A DNA stretch of 5,131 bases from Bacilli bacterium (lineage in GTDB: Bacteria; Bacillota_I; Bacilli_A; RFN20; CAG-288). Position numbers and translations under genes: made by a program. Under the pieces are notes generated by a model. It did no database searches and was not told the origin of the DNA. It worked only from the letters and a program-made list of their open reading frames with translations. Location of the stretch: assembly GCA_028707375.1 (NCBI GenBank), contig JAQWCB010000072.1:1-5131 (forward strand). Direction: 5' to 3'. Of the stretch, positions 1 to 5,131 are shown piece after piece (the stretch's first letter is position 1; each line of letters starts with the position of its first letter).

Positions 1-170
1 TAAAAAAATATAAAGAAGTTTTTTTGCTCTACCCTCAAAGTGGAAATTCTAGAAAATATGTTATTCCGTTTGTTCCCAAAACAATAAATGCAAATTTATC
101 AGCATTCACTATTGAAGATTATCTTTACGCGTCCCCAAACACTCTTTACAGATTTAAACAAATAAATTAA
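1..170 (+). CDS. C-terminal fragment of a gene cut by the window edge; possibly McrC-like restriction subunit
   Basis: The frame with codons starting at position 3 is open from the left edge for 55 residues and ends at TAA (168-170); no start lies in the window. The visible protein begins KKYKEVFLLYPQSGNSRKY and ends FRFKQ-like (LYRFKQIN). The opening, a basic stretch followed by EVFLLYP, resembles the strand that follows the PD-(D/E)XK nuclease core in McrC-type (DUF2357) subunits of McrBC restriction systems, where a phrase like KKY-x-VYLLYP follows the catalytic motifs. That is a resemblance from memory only, and the catalytic residues themselves would lie outside the window. It converges with the ABC operon on the opposite strand, with 77 bases between the two stops. 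That the frame is coding is fairly likely, because 55 AT-rich codons lack a stop and have natural codon use. The function is uncertain; another nuclease or an unrelated protein is possible. Confidence 0.55.
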   Translation, partial: KKYKEVFLLYPQSGNSRKYVIPFVPKTINANLSAFTIEDYLYASPNTLYRFKQIN

Positions 171-247
171 CTGGACTTCTGTTTTTCGGGACTTTATTGA
201 GTTCTCAGGACAAGTTTGTTGTAATACACTATTTTCTATTAAAATGC

Positions 248-2452
248 CTATTTATCTATCTTAATTCTTTTTGAAAATACTGACAAATAAATCAAAAAGG
301 TAATAAGTACTGAAATCAATATTTGGGACAGCATCGCCAAAAAATTAAAATTAAACATATTAAGCGAAGTATTTATACCAGTTAGTATTAATGGACTCAA
401 ATATAATTTGCCAACGACATTTCCAATAATTACGCCAATCACTTCTCCCAAGAACAAAATACAACCAAAGATGGCAAGGTATATTTTAAATATTTGCTTT
501 TTTAGTAGTCCATCATTTCTTAGTACTTTAAAATAATTTGATTTTTCCCCAATAAGACTATTGATAAAACCATGGTCAAAGAAAAGATATATTATGAATA
601 AAATAAATGTGATTACTGCAAACATTGTAGTATAAAAATTTCTTTGGTAAATTAGCGAAAGATATGATTCAGTACTGACATTGCCAAAATAGTAAAAGTT
701 AAGTGACGTGTTGAATAATTTATTCTGAGAAATCGTGTCCTTTTGTAATACTATGCCAGACCGGATGGAGGTAAGATAAGAGTTATATAATATATTGGAA
801 TTTATGTCTTGAAAAATATTATTATTTAACTCAAGGGCGTATCCTTGGATTAGCGATGGATTTATTGATGTATCATCTTCCACTTCTTTGTATCCTACTA
901 TTTCATAATCAGAAATATATTCATTTAATTCGAAACTCTGATAATTATTGCTTGGATTTACAACTTCAAAGGTTTTATTCAATAAAGTGGTCTCAAAGAA
1001 ATCATTATAATCTTTTTTAGCCACTATTTTATCTTTAGGTATCAACAAGTTAAACTGATTTTTCTTCACGGGTGCAATATAATGAGAATCATCAATGACA
1101 TTTATATAAGGTTCATCCGTTGTTCGGAAAAAAGAATATATATTTGAATCTAGTAAATTGGTCAAATTATCAAAAGTGCACGAATTAAAAGAGCAAAAAC
1201 CATCAGTTAATGAATTCTTTATAGACTCATAAGGTACAATAATATCAGGCTGAAAATCTGTTTCCGACTTAAAGATATCGCTGATATAAAAATTCACTTT
1301 TTGTATGTATGAAACAGCAATACAATTTCCGCTAATAGTGCTGTCCAAATCAAGTGAGTTATAATTGGCGTAATTCAAACTCACAGCAATGGGAAAATAT
1401 TCCACTCCATCTATTGTTTTATTTTGATCTAAATCATATTTATTATTATTGATAACAAATTCTTTGGTGGTAGAAATATAGCTGTTGCTATTTATATAGC
1501 TACTGCTTTGACCATCGACATTTATAATAAAGTCAGATTTAATAAGTGAAGAATTGCTTAAATAATCATACTTTTCTAAAATTTCATCCTTAGTATTATC
1601 AACCCTGGCATATTCTGTATTGTTATCAGTGAGTATTTGATTGAATATACTTCTATCAGTCAAAAAAGAATAATTTAGACTCAAAGTCAAAGCGGTGACC
1701 ATAAGTATTGTTCCAATTAAGAATAAAGAACCAGTGACTGTTATTTTTTTAAAAAAGCATCGGAATAATTTGAATAAATCATAATTAAACTCATTATTGA
1801 TGATTCTATCTTTCTTTGCTTTTCCAAGATTACATTGCTTTTCGCAAATTATATTAAAATCTTTTATGCTAAGGACATAATCAGCTTTTGAATCGTATTC
1901 TGTTGAATGACTCACAAAAATGACTAGACTCTTCTTAGCTTTTTCTTCTATCTCAGCAAAAATAACATCAGCTGTAGCCTTATCTAAATTTTCAGTTGGT
2001 TCATCAAATAGATACACATTAGCACGCTTAAGTAAATACTTTATAATAGCTATCCTAGAACGTTGACCTTGACTTAGTTTTTTAACAAGGCTGTTCTTTT
2101 TAGTTGATAGATTGAATTTGGATAGCAAGGTTTCTATGTTTGATATGTCTGAATCAACAATGAGCAAATTGTCTTTCACAGATAGATTATCAAATAAAAC
2201 ATCTTCGGATTGGCAGTAGGATATATTATCTCTTACAAAAGTTGGATTATCTTTAATATTTGTTTCATTCAATATGATTTCACCAGTGTACTCTCTATCC
2301 AAATCATCAAGCAAATTGAGTAATGTTGTCTTACCAATTCCAGATTCACCGTGAATGATATACAAACCGCAATCAGCAAATTCAAAATCAACTTTTTTAT
2401 AGAGATATTTATCGTCAAAGTGCTTTGACAATTGAATTATTTTTAACGACAT
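248..2452 (-). CDS. ABC transporter, N-terminal ATPase fused to MacB/FtsX-like permease with large extracytoplasmic domain (734 aa)
   Basis: Residues 1-210 are an ABC ATPase: Walker A GESGIGKT (35-42), Q-loop Gln81, signature LSQGQ (126-130), Walker B VYLFDEP (Asp150, Glu151), D-loop ENLD (154-157) and switch His182, so all ATP-binding and hydrolysis elements are intact. A basic linker leads to one membrane helix (about 238-260), an extracytoplasmic domain of about 340 residues (263-606) rich in Asn, Ser, Asp and Tyr with three cysteines (377, 420, 425), then three helices (about 607-626, 655-680, 702-726). This is the order and topology of MacB, which is normally about 650 aa, so the external domain is larger than usual. 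MacB-type proteins do not carry substrate through the membrane in the classical way but couple ATP hydrolysis to an external domain, moving peptides or signals. No MacA-like partner is visible. The start has a good ribosome site (GTGAGGT, 2459-2464) inside the end of the upstream gene, so the two are probably translationally coupled. The ABC-permease assignment is secure; the substrate is unknown and export or immunity for an antimicrobial peptide is an inference. Confidence 0.93.
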   Translation of the reverse strand: MSLKIIQLSKHFDDKYLYKKVDFEFADCGLYIIHGESGIGKTTLLNLLDDLDREYTGEIILNETNIKDNPTFVRDNISYCQSEDVLFDNLSVKDNLLIVDSDISNIETLLSKFNLSTKKNSLVKKLSQGQRSRIAIIKYLLKRANVYLFDEPTENLDKATADVIFAEIEEKAKKSLVIFVSHSTEYDSKADYVLSIKDFNIICEKQCNLGKAKKDRIINNEFNYDLFKLFRCFFKKITVTGSLFLIGTILMVTALTLSLNYSFLTDRSIFNQILTDNNTEYARVDNTKDEILEKYDYLSNSSLIKSDFIINVDGQSSSYINSNSYISTTKEFVINNNKYDLDQNKTIDGVEYFPIAVSLNYANYNSLDLDSTISGNCIAVSYIQKVNFYISDIFKSETDFQPDIIVPYESIKNSLTDGFCSFNSCTFDNLTNLLDSNIYSFFRTTDEPYINVIDDSHYIAPVKKNQFNLLIPKDKIVAKKDYNDFFETTLLNKTFEVVNPSNNYQSFELNEYISDYEIVGYKEVEDDTSINPSLIQGYALELNNNIFQDINSNILYNSYLTSIRSGIVLQKDTISQNKLFNTSLNFYYFGNVSTESYLSLIYQRNFYTTMFAVITFILFIIYLFFDHGFINSLIGEKSNYFKVLRNDGLLKKQIFKIYLAIFGCILFLGEVIGVIIGNVVGKLYLSPLILTGINTSLNMFNFNFLAMLSQILISVLITFLIYLSVFSKRIKIDK

Positions 2453-2453
2453 A

Positions 2454-3704
2454 TCAATACCTCACTTTCTTAAAAATAATATAATTATAAATAAATATAC
2501 AGGCTGAAATAGCCAATTCTGTTAAAAAAATACTGATAAAGTAATTACAGGAATAAAATGGTCTTAATAGATTCAAATTAATTTTTCCAAATAGCAATAG
2601 GCATGATAATATTGGAGTAAAAAGAGAAATAACGAAAGTACTGATAAATAGAATAGATACAGAAAAGATAGAATATAGTTTATTAATATACCTGTAGCTT
2701 TGACGATTAAGATTGATTGACTTAAATATTTGTGCATCTTTTCTTTTAAATGATAAATCTTTTTTTGTATGGAATAAGAGATTGACTATGAATACAAAAG
2801 TGAGAATGTATATTAACCATTTGCACATCAATAATTGAAAAGTGCCACTCAAGGCATTTTGATTCAATAAGTATTGAGTGAGAATGGAAAAGGAAAAACA
2901 TGTAAAGATAGAAATAAATATATTGAATATAATGGAAGACTTAGAAAAAGACTTCCTGTTAGCTTTAATGTATTTTTGCAATATATCTTTATGAATCTCA
3001 TCCCTACTATTGGTTTGTAAAACAATTGGATTATCATTTATTAATTTATTATTATAAGATTCTATCCATTGCTTATTATTCATTTCATATACTACATTCG
3101 AGAAAGATTTTGCTTGATCCAAATTGTGCATAGATAGGATCACAGTAGTGGATCTAGAGCATCTGATTATTTCACTCATAACCTTACTGGCGTTTTTTGA
3201 GTCCAAATGAGAGAACGGTTCATCTAGAAATGTGATATTAGAATTGGCCGCCAAAGCTCTGGCAACAAGAAATCTATTTGTCTCCCCTGAAGATAATTGA
3301 TTAGGCTTTTTATCAAAGAGCGTCGTTATATTTAAATTAGAGAATATTGGATTGCTTATATCACATTCCGCAAGAATTAAGTTCTCTTCCATATTCAATT
3401 CTTCAATAAATGGTATATCTAAAAACGAATTGGTAGAAATAATTGATTTAATGCTATGCTCAATTATCCCACTGCTTGGATTAATAAAACCATTAAGAAT
3501 TTTCAAGGTGGTAGTTTTCCCACAACCCGAAGGTCCTATAAAACTATAGATTGTATTAGAATAGATGGATGTTGAAAAATTGGTAAATAGAATATCCGTC
3601 CCGAATTTTTTAGAAACATTAATTACTTTAAAAATTTTCATGATATTATTAAACATCAATATTAGTATCGTTGTCAAAATATAATATATTTCCATTATCG
3701 CCAT
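2454..3704 (-). CDS. ABC transporter, ATPase fused to four-helix permease without extracytoplasmic domain (416 aa)
   Basis: An ABC ATPase fills about residues 22-225: Walker A GPSGCGKT (57-64), signature LSSGE (137-141), Walker B ITFLDEP (Asp161, Glu162), D-loop SHLD (165-168) and switch His193. The Q-loop position appears to hold Asn92 instead of Gln. Four membrane helices follow (about 256-280, 291-311, 343-372, 386-410). The loop between helices 1 and 2 is only about 10 residues, where the downstream partner has about 340. The cytosolic loop and helix 3 (IFKSINLNRQSYRYINKLY) align with the partner's coupling segment (YFKVLRNDGLLKKQIFKIY), indicating related FtsX-like permeases. It is first in the operon, ends in TGA one base before the next gene, and is most likely the heterodimer partner of the 734-aa protein. 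The start is ambiguous: ATG at 3704 has an AGGT ribosome site, but the usual family beginning (MKIFKVINVSKKFG) is Met22 at 3641, which has no visible ribosome site. The extra 21 residues are hydrophobic. ABC assignment is sure; start and substrate are not. Confidence 0.9.
   Translation of the reverse strand: MAIMEIYYILTTILILMFNNIMKIFKVINVSKKFGTDILFTNFSTSIYSNTIYSFIGPSGCGKTTTLKILNGFINPSSGIIEHSIKSIISTNSFLDIPFIEELNMEENLILAECDISNPIFSNLNITTLFDKKPNQLSSGETNRFLVARALAANSNITFLDEPFSHLDSKNASKVMSEIIRCSRSTTVILSMHNLDQAKSFSNVVYEMNNKQWIESYNNKLINDNPIVLQTNSRDEIHKDILQKYIKANRKSFSKSSIIFNIFISIFTCFSFSILTQYLLNQNALSGTFQLLMCKWLIYILTFVFIVNLLFHTKKDLSFKRKDAQIFKSINLNRQSYRYINKLYSIFSVSILFISTFVISLFTPILSCLLLFGKINLNLLRPFYSCNYFISIFLTELAISACIFIYNYIIFKKVRY
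2459..2464 (-). promoter_or_regulatory. Ribosome binding site for the 734-aa ABC protein, inside the preceding gene
   Basis: Read on the minus strand, TGAGGT lies 6 bases before the ATG at 2452 and overlaps the last codons of the 416-aa gene. Since the two genes are one base apart, the ribosome that finishes the first is well placed to start the second, which would keep the two proteins in balanced amounts, as expected for subunits of one complex. Confidence 0.7.
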
Positions 3705-3709
3705 TATTT

Positions 3710-3714
3710 ACCTG
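3710..3714 (-). promoter_or_regulatory. Weak ribosome binding site that supports the upstream start of the 416-aa ABC protein
   Basis: On the minus strand CAGGT stands 5 bases before ATG 3704-3702. It is the only Shine-Dalgarno-like sequence near the candidate starts: the alternative ATG at 3641-3639 is preceded by an AT-only stretch. It argues for the longer protein even though family resemblance begins at Met22. Confidence 0.45.
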
Positions 3715-3716
3715 CA

Positions 3717-3745
3717 CAAATTTTCCACAGTTTTTTCGAAATTTG
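3717..3745 (-). promoter_or_regulatory. AT-rich hairpin in the leader of the ABC operon
   Basis: Seven-base perfect inverted repeats, CAAATTT and AAATTTG, are separated by 15 bases and end 2 bases before the ribosome site of the 416-aa gene. In the minus-strand transcript they could form a weak stem next to the ribosome site. With only A-U pairs and one G-C pair at the base, stability is low, and the repeat could be chance in AT-rich DNA. Confidence 0.25.
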
Positions 3746-3751
3746 GAATAT

Positions 3752-3761
3752 AGATTAATCT
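3752..3761. promoter_or_regulatory. 10-bp perfect palindrome AGATTAATCT, candidate protein-binding site
   Basis: AGATTAATCT is its own reverse complement. A further AATCT at 3765-3769 makes a second, wider inverted pair with the left half. It lies 48 bases upstream of the ABC operon start in the divergent intergenic region, a plausible place for an operator. Palindromes of this size do occur by chance in DNA this AT-rich. Confidence 0.25.
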
Positions 3762-3805
3762 TATAATCTGTACTCCCATGATATATTTTCTTAGTTAAAA
3801 AGCAT

Positions 3806-3824
3806 ATACTATAAACTATAGTAT
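3806..3824. promoter_or_regulatory. Perfect 8-3-8 dyad, candidate operator overlapping divergent promoter elements
   Basis: ATACTATA (3806-3813), AAC, TATAGTAT (3817-3824) form a perfect inverted repeat centred 44 bases upstream of the ATG at 3859. It contains or abuts several -10-like hexamers on the plus strand: TATACT (3805-3810), TATAGT (3817-3822) and TATGAT (3822-3827). By symmetry it also offers -10-like hexamers on the minus strand. A convincing -35 is not seen; TTAGTT at 3791-3796 is 20 bases from TATAGT. The symmetry and position suggest a dimeric repressor or activator covering the RNA polymerase site for the small-protein gene and perhaps the ABC operon. No regulator gene lies in the window, so the binding protein is unknown. 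Confidence 0.5.
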
Positions 3825-3846
3825 GATTTTTTTATTAATTATATAG

Positions 3847-3852
3847 AAGGAG
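3847..3852 (+). promoter_or_regulatory. Strong ribosome binding site for the 67-aa membrane protein
   Basis: AAGGAG ends 6 bases before the ATG at 3859, close to ideal spacing. This is strong support that the short gene that follows is really translated. Confidence 0.8.
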
Positions 3853-3858
3853 AATGAT

Positions 3859-4062
3859 ATGAAAAAATTTGTTTGTTTTGTTTCATTATTTGTTTCGGGC
3901 ATTATCTTAATGGGGGCAGGTACAATTGGAGATTCCATATATAGTTCTGTGAATTTGAATCCATCTTTTACAACTGGATTGACAATGATAATTGTTGGTA
4001 TTGTTATGGCTGTTGCGGGCGGTATTCTAATGCTTATCTTTGCTTTTAGACATTCTAAGTGA
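3859..4062 (+). CDS. Small two-helix membrane protein of unknown function (67 aa)
   Basis: A 67-residue protein with a Met-Lys-Lys start, a first hydrophobic helix (about 4-24), a short polar loop with GDSIYSSVNLNPSF (24-37), a second helix rich in Gly, Val, Ile and Met (about 40-62) and a basic tail FRHSK. Positive charge at both ends predicts both termini in the cytoplasm and the loop outside. Helix 1 could be read as a signal peptide but no lipobox cysteine or clear cleavage site is seen. It has an excellent ribosome site and a dyad-containing promoter region shared with the divergent ABC operon, and is followed after 89 bases by the cysteine-rich gene on the same strand. I do not recognise a family. 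Possible roles, all inferred, are an accessory or immunity membrane protein for the ABC pair, a small hydrophobic peptide, or an unrelated membrane protein. Confidence 0.8.
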   Translation: MKKFVCFVSLFVSGIILMGAGTIGDSIYSSVNLNPSFTTGLTMIIVGIVMAVAGGILMLIFAFRHSK

Positions 4063-4066
4063 TGTT

Positions 4067-4096
4067 TTGATAGAGACTGATTATAGTAAATATGCT
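4067..4096 (+). promoter_or_regulatory. Possible promoter for the cysteine-rich gene
   Basis: TTGATA (4067-4072) and TATGCT (4091-4096) are 18 bases apart and resemble a housekeeping sigma promoter, with five of six and four of six consensus bases. A better -10, TATAAT at 4106-4111, has no good -35 at the right distance. The gene may equally be read through from the 67-aa gene, because no terminator is seen between them. Confidence 0.25.
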
Positions 4097-4136
4097 ATAG
4101 GCAAATATAATTGATGTGAAAAGTGAAATTATTTTT

Positions 4137-4144
4137 AAGGAGGT
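4137..4144 (+). promoter_or_regulatory. Consensus ribosome binding site AAGGAGGT selecting a GTG start
   Basis: A full-length Shine-Dalgarno AAGGAGGT ends 7 bases before GTG 4152-4154. It fixes the start at this non-ATG codon, since no ATG lies in frame near the beginning of the conserved CG-x-x-C region. Confidence 0.85.
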
Positions 4145-4151
4145 AATTTGA

Positions 4152-4526
4152 GTGAAAAGAGAGTTAGGAATAGCAAGATGCGGACTGGCCTGTTGCTTAT
4201 GCAGTGAAAATAGCCATTGCGGTGGTTGTGATTCTGGCGACTGCACAGGATATAATACCTGCGAAAATAGAATATGCTCCATTAATAGAGGAATTGAACA
4301 TTGCTATGAATGCAATAGGAAATGTCAAAAAGGATTGTTAAAGAAAATAAAGCCAACTGGTTTTAATCTTTTCATCAAGAAATATGGTGAAAAAGAACTT
4401 TTGGATTGTTTGGAAAGAAACGAAAGAAATGGTGTTGTATATCATCGCCAGGGCTTCAATGGCGATTATGATGACTTTCAAGATGTTGAAAAATTGGTAG
4501 AGTTTATTAAAACAGGGAAAAGATAA
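4152..4526 (+). CDS. Cysteine-rich DUF3795-type protein, probable zinc binder (124 aa)
   Basis: Translation from GTG gives a 124-residue soluble protein. Its first half holds 12 cysteines (10, 14, 15, 17, 23, 26, 31, 37, 42, 51, 54, 58), beginning with RCGLACCLC, which matches the CG-x-x-C-x-x-C opening of the DUF3795 family, small proteins of unknown function common in Clostridia and archaea. The pattern of CxxC and CxxxC pairs suggests binding of zinc or, less likely, an iron-sulfur centre. The second half has no more than one cysteine (86) and is charged, with likely helices around 70-92 and 108-121. It ends in a TAA at 4524-4526 and faces a gene on the opposite strand. It has a perfect ribosome site. 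No helix for membrane insertion is seen. The family call comes from motif recognition; no biochemical role is known to me, and its link to the membrane proteins nearby may be only positional. Confidence 0.85.
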   Translation: MKRELGIARCGLACCLCSENSHCGGCDSGDCTGYNTCENRICSINRGIEHCYECNRKCQKGLLKKIKPTGFNLFIKKYGEKELLDCLERNERNGVVYHRQGFNGDYDDFQDVEKLVEFIKTGKR

Positions 4527-4593
4527 AAATTGTTTATTAGTTTTTTGTTATGAGCGATAAAAGATGAACCTTGATAGAGTTTGTACTGAAATC

Positions 4594-4690
4594 AACAATT
4601 ATCAAATTTCCAACATTGGCAAATACTTTTTTTATTTTTAAATTAGCATGTATTAGCAGGTGCCAATAATTGGAAATTTTATTAATTGTT
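4594..4690. repeat. 97-nt imperfect long inverted repeat between convergent genes
   Basis: The left arm reads AACAATTA (4594-4601), two bases, AAATTTCCAA (4604-4613), one base, ATTGGCA (4615-4621). The right arm holds the exact reverse complements: TGCCAAT (4661-4667), two bases, TTGGAAATTT (4670-4679), three bases, TAATTGTT (4683-4690). That is 25 paired bases interrupted by two small internal loops. AATAC (4622-4626) and GTATT (4650-4654) can add five more pairs inside. Each arm also carries a small dyad of CCAA and TTGG. The gap is flanked by the ends of the cysteine-rich gene and the BceB-like gene, so it could act as a two-way transcription end or RNA-stabilising hairpin, although no U-tract follows it on either strand. 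A small non-autonomous transposable element (MITE) is the other main possibility; I saw no target duplication. Confidence 0.7.
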
Positions 4691-4720
4691 AAGCGCATGA
4701 TAAGTTATATATTTAAGATC

Positions 4721-5131
4721 TTATCTATCTCTTTTTTCAATTGAATTCACAATGTAATTGGTGCCTGAGAAATATGTGGACATACCATAGGCAACATATA
4801 CTAGTAGAACCACCGCGATACTTATTAATGTTCCTTGAGTTAAGGATATTTGCATGTAGCGACTTGCTTCTGTAAATGCGCCATATAAGCCACATATGCA
4901 AGGAATCAAGGCAAAGCATATCGGATAGAGAAAATAGATACCAACTTCTTTTTTGATAACATTTTTTAAGTCGTTTTGACTGCATCCTAAATAGCGAAGA
5001 AAGCGGAAACGCGACTGACTTGAGTAAAAACTACTCAGCAATCTTATAGATAAAAGGGAGGAGGTTGACAACATGAAACTAACTCCCATATATAGTCCAA
5101 TATAAGCGATACCAAACCAGTTGTCCGTTCC
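4721..5131 (-). CDS. C-terminal part of a BceB-type FtsX-like ABC transporter permease (136 aa visible)
   Basis: The minus-strand frame is open from the right edge to TAA at 4723-4721, giving 136 residues, GTDNWFGIAYIGLYMGVSF onward; the start lies outside the window, and the internal ATG at 5089 is within a membrane helix and not a real start. The fragment holds the last three helices of an FtsX domain (about 3-28, 62-84, 100-120) and, between the first two, a coupling segment FRFLRYLGCSQNDLKNVIKK. This matches the pattern LRKIG-x-x-x-x-x-IxxA followed by a GIYFLLP-like helix seen in BceB, YxdM and VraG permeases, which work with a separate ATPase in sensing and resisting peptide antibiotics, usually beside a two-component system. 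The ATPase and regulators would be expected upstream, beyond the right edge. The FtsX call is strong; the bacitracin-type role is from family only. Confidence 0.88.
   Translation of the reverse strand, partial: GTDNWFGIAYIGLYMGVSFMLSTSSLLSIRLLSSFYSSQSRFRFLRYLGCSQNDLKNVIKKEVGIYFLYPICFALIPCICGLYGAFTEASRYMQISLTQGTLISIAVVLLVYVAYGMSTYFSGTNYIVNSIEKRDR

Noticed and set aside
3352..3549. Open frame of 65 codons on the plus strand
   Set aside because: It lies wholly antisense to the ATPase domain of the 416-aa protein, covers the Walker A region, and has no ribosome site or recognisable domain; it is a shadow frame.
4082..4099. TATAG and CTATA inverted pair upstream of the cysteine-rich gene as a second copy of the dyad operator
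   Set aside because: Only five bases pair across a 8-base gap and the spacing differs from the 8-3-8 dyad; expected by chance in such AT-rich DNA.
4055..4282. Open frame of 75 codons on the minus strand
   Set aside because: It is antisense to the cysteine-rich coding region, which has a perfect ribosome site and a family motif. Its Gln/Ser/Pro-rich sequence reflects the opposite strand.
4714..4723. 10-bp palindrome TAAGATCTTA at the end of the permease gene as a terminator
   Set aside because: It has no loop and is not followed by a U-tract on the minus strand, so it cannot be a standard terminator hairpin.
4737..4985. Open frame of 82 codons on the minus strand in another frame of the permease gene
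   Set aside because: It overlaps the BceB-like permease fragment in a different frame, while the permease frame shows helices and the conserved coupling segment and continues to the edge.
5087..5089. ATG as a start of a 122-aa protein
   Set aside because: The frame stays open through the window edge and the codons before this ATG continue the same membrane helix, so it is an internal Met.
1..5131. CRISPR array, tRNA or rRNA genes
   Set aside because: No regularly spaced direct repeats, no cloverleaf-like sequence and no conserved rRNA stretches were seen by eye on either strand.

Overview
This AT-rich window, roughly 30% G+C by eye, looks like a low-G+C Gram-positive bacterium (Bacillota). 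The evidence is strong purine-rich Shine-Dalgarno sites such as AAGGAGGT, TGA used as a stop while Trp is TGG (so the ordinary bacterial code, not the Mycoplasma code), and an ABC transporter permease of the FtsX/BceB type common in that phylum. I cannot name a genus from the sequence alone. The content is accessory in character: peptide-type ABC transporters, a possible restriction-gene fragment and small unknown proteins.

Layout, left to right. (1) Positions 1-170, + strand: the last 55 codons of a gene cut by the window edge, tentatively the C-terminus of an McrC-like PD-(D/E)XK restriction subunit. (2) Positions 248-3704, - strand: two ABC proteins in a tight operon, transcribed in the order 416 aa then 734 aa with one base between them. 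Each fuses an N-terminal ATPase to a four-helix membrane domain. The 734-residue protein has MacB/FtsX architecture with an extracytoplasmic domain of about 340 residues; the 416-residue partner has almost no loop at the same place. They most likely form an asymmetric heterodimeric transporter or mechanotransmission complex. (3) Positions 3705-3858: a divergent regulatory region with a perfect 8-3-8 dyad (ATACTATA-AAC-TATAGTAT), a 10-bp palindrome and a weak leader hairpin. (4) Positions 3859-4526, + strand: a 67-residue two-helix membrane protein, then a 124-residue cysteine-rich protein of the DUF3795 type starting at GTG. (5) Positions 4527-4720: an intergenic gap between convergent genes, mostly filled by a 97-nt imperfect inverted repeat. 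(6) Positions 4721-5131, - strand: the C-terminal 136 residues of an FtsX-like, BceB-type ABC permease running off the right edge.

How the parts may work together (inference): the asymmetric ABC pair and the small membrane protein share a divergent control region and may be co-regulated. Together with the BceB-like permease to the right this suggests a locus for export of, sensing of, or resistance to membrane-active peptides. No precursor peptide, modification enzyme, sensor kinase or response regulator is visible, so the substrate is unknown. The asymmetric ABC pair with its divergent small membrane protein is the best candidate for something undescribed.
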